Part shown: positions 8,294 through 8,383 of the stretch, in pieces
Layout of the letters: the number at the start of each line of letters is the position of its first letter
Position numbering within the stretch: position 1 is the stretch's first letter
From: Bacillota bacterium
Lineage (GTDB): Bacteria > Bacillota > Clostridia > Lutisporales > Lutisporaceae
Assembly (NCBI GenBank): GCA_023230985.1
Contig: JALNWH010000088.1
Coordinates: 1-8,383 of the forward strand
DNA: 8,383 nucleotides
Reading direction: 5' to 3'
Position numbers and translations under genes: made by a program
Notes under the pieces: generated by a model
Databases searched by the model: none
Told to the model about the DNA's origin: nothing
The model's input: the letters and a program-made list of their open reading frames with translations, nothing else

Positions 8294-8383
8294 CTATTTA
8301 CTTAGAATTTTAAAAAATAATTTAAAGTATATATATACCGTAGGTGCTGTAAATAGTATGCTATCAAATCTGTCTAGTATTCC
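8294..8383 (-). CDS. cdsA: Phosphatidate cytidylyltransferase (CDP-diglyceride synthase), C-terminal end, cut by window edge
   Basis: Only the last 29 codons and a TAG stop are present; the rest lies beyond the right edge. The fragment begins GILDRFDS, which matches the end of the CDP-diglyceride synthase signature (HGG-hydrophobic-x-DRFDS), and continues into a hydrophobic, aromatic-rich tail that fits the last membrane helix before ending in basic ILSK. The family is an integral membrane enzyme that makes CDP-diacylglycerol from CTP and phosphatidic acid for phospholipid synthesis. The position directly before dxr is the usual Firmicutes order and supports the call. Twelve bases separate its stop from the dxr start, and the TAG stop is part of the dxr ribosome-binding site. 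The call rests on a short but diagnostic motif plus synteny. Confidence 0.85.
   Translation of the reverse strand, partial: GILDRFDSILFTAPTVYIYFKLFFKILSK

Noticed and set aside
1..8383. Search for tRNA, rRNA, CRISPR, insertion sequence or defence-like genes
   Set aside because: All but about 190 bases are occupied by six recognisable genes. The remaining spacers are too short for such elements, and no repeat arrays or terminal inverted repeats were seen by eye.

Overview
This window reads as a stretch of a low-G+C, PolC-bearing Gram-positive chromosome. The DNA is AT-rich by eye throughout. It encodes the Gram-positive type replicative polymerase PolC, uses AAGGTG-type Shine-Dalgarno sites, and has the order cdsA-dxr-rseP-ispG-(glycosyltransferase)-polC. 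With ispG between rseP and polC, this order is typical of Clostridia and relatives; Bacillus has proS in that place. I cannot name the genus from sequence alone.

Layout: everything coding lies on the minus strand and reads from the right edge to the left. From right to left these are the last 29 codons of cdsA (8294-8383), dxr (7124-8281), rseP (6114-7124), ispG (5050-6105), a family 2 glycosyltransferase (4399-5034) and polC (143-4372, start re-assigned here). Gaps between genes run from a 1-base overlap to about 26 bases, so there is no room for internal terminators and the set is very probably one transcript. Its promoter lies beyond the right edge. The last 142 bases at the left end are noncoding. 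They hold a weak candidate terminator just after polC and a candidate sigma-A promoter pointing off the left edge, where rimP-nusA would be expected by analogy.

How the genes fit together: CdsA makes CDP-diacylglycerol for phospholipids. Dxr and IspG are the second and sixth enzymes of the MEP pathway, which makes isoprenoid precursors, including those for the undecaprenyl carrier used in wall synthesis. RseP is an intramembrane site-2 protease. PolC is the main chromosomal replicase. The operon therefore ties envelope-lipid supply to replication capacity. The glycosyltransferase is the one member outside the familiar order; its acceptor is unknown, and a lipid or polyprenyl-phosphate acceptor is only a guess from its neighbours.

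No mobile element, CRISPR array, RNA gene or clearly new system is visible. The points most worth a second look are the glycosyltransferase insertion, the polC start site, and the repeated fusion of stop codon and ribosome-binding site at gene junctions.
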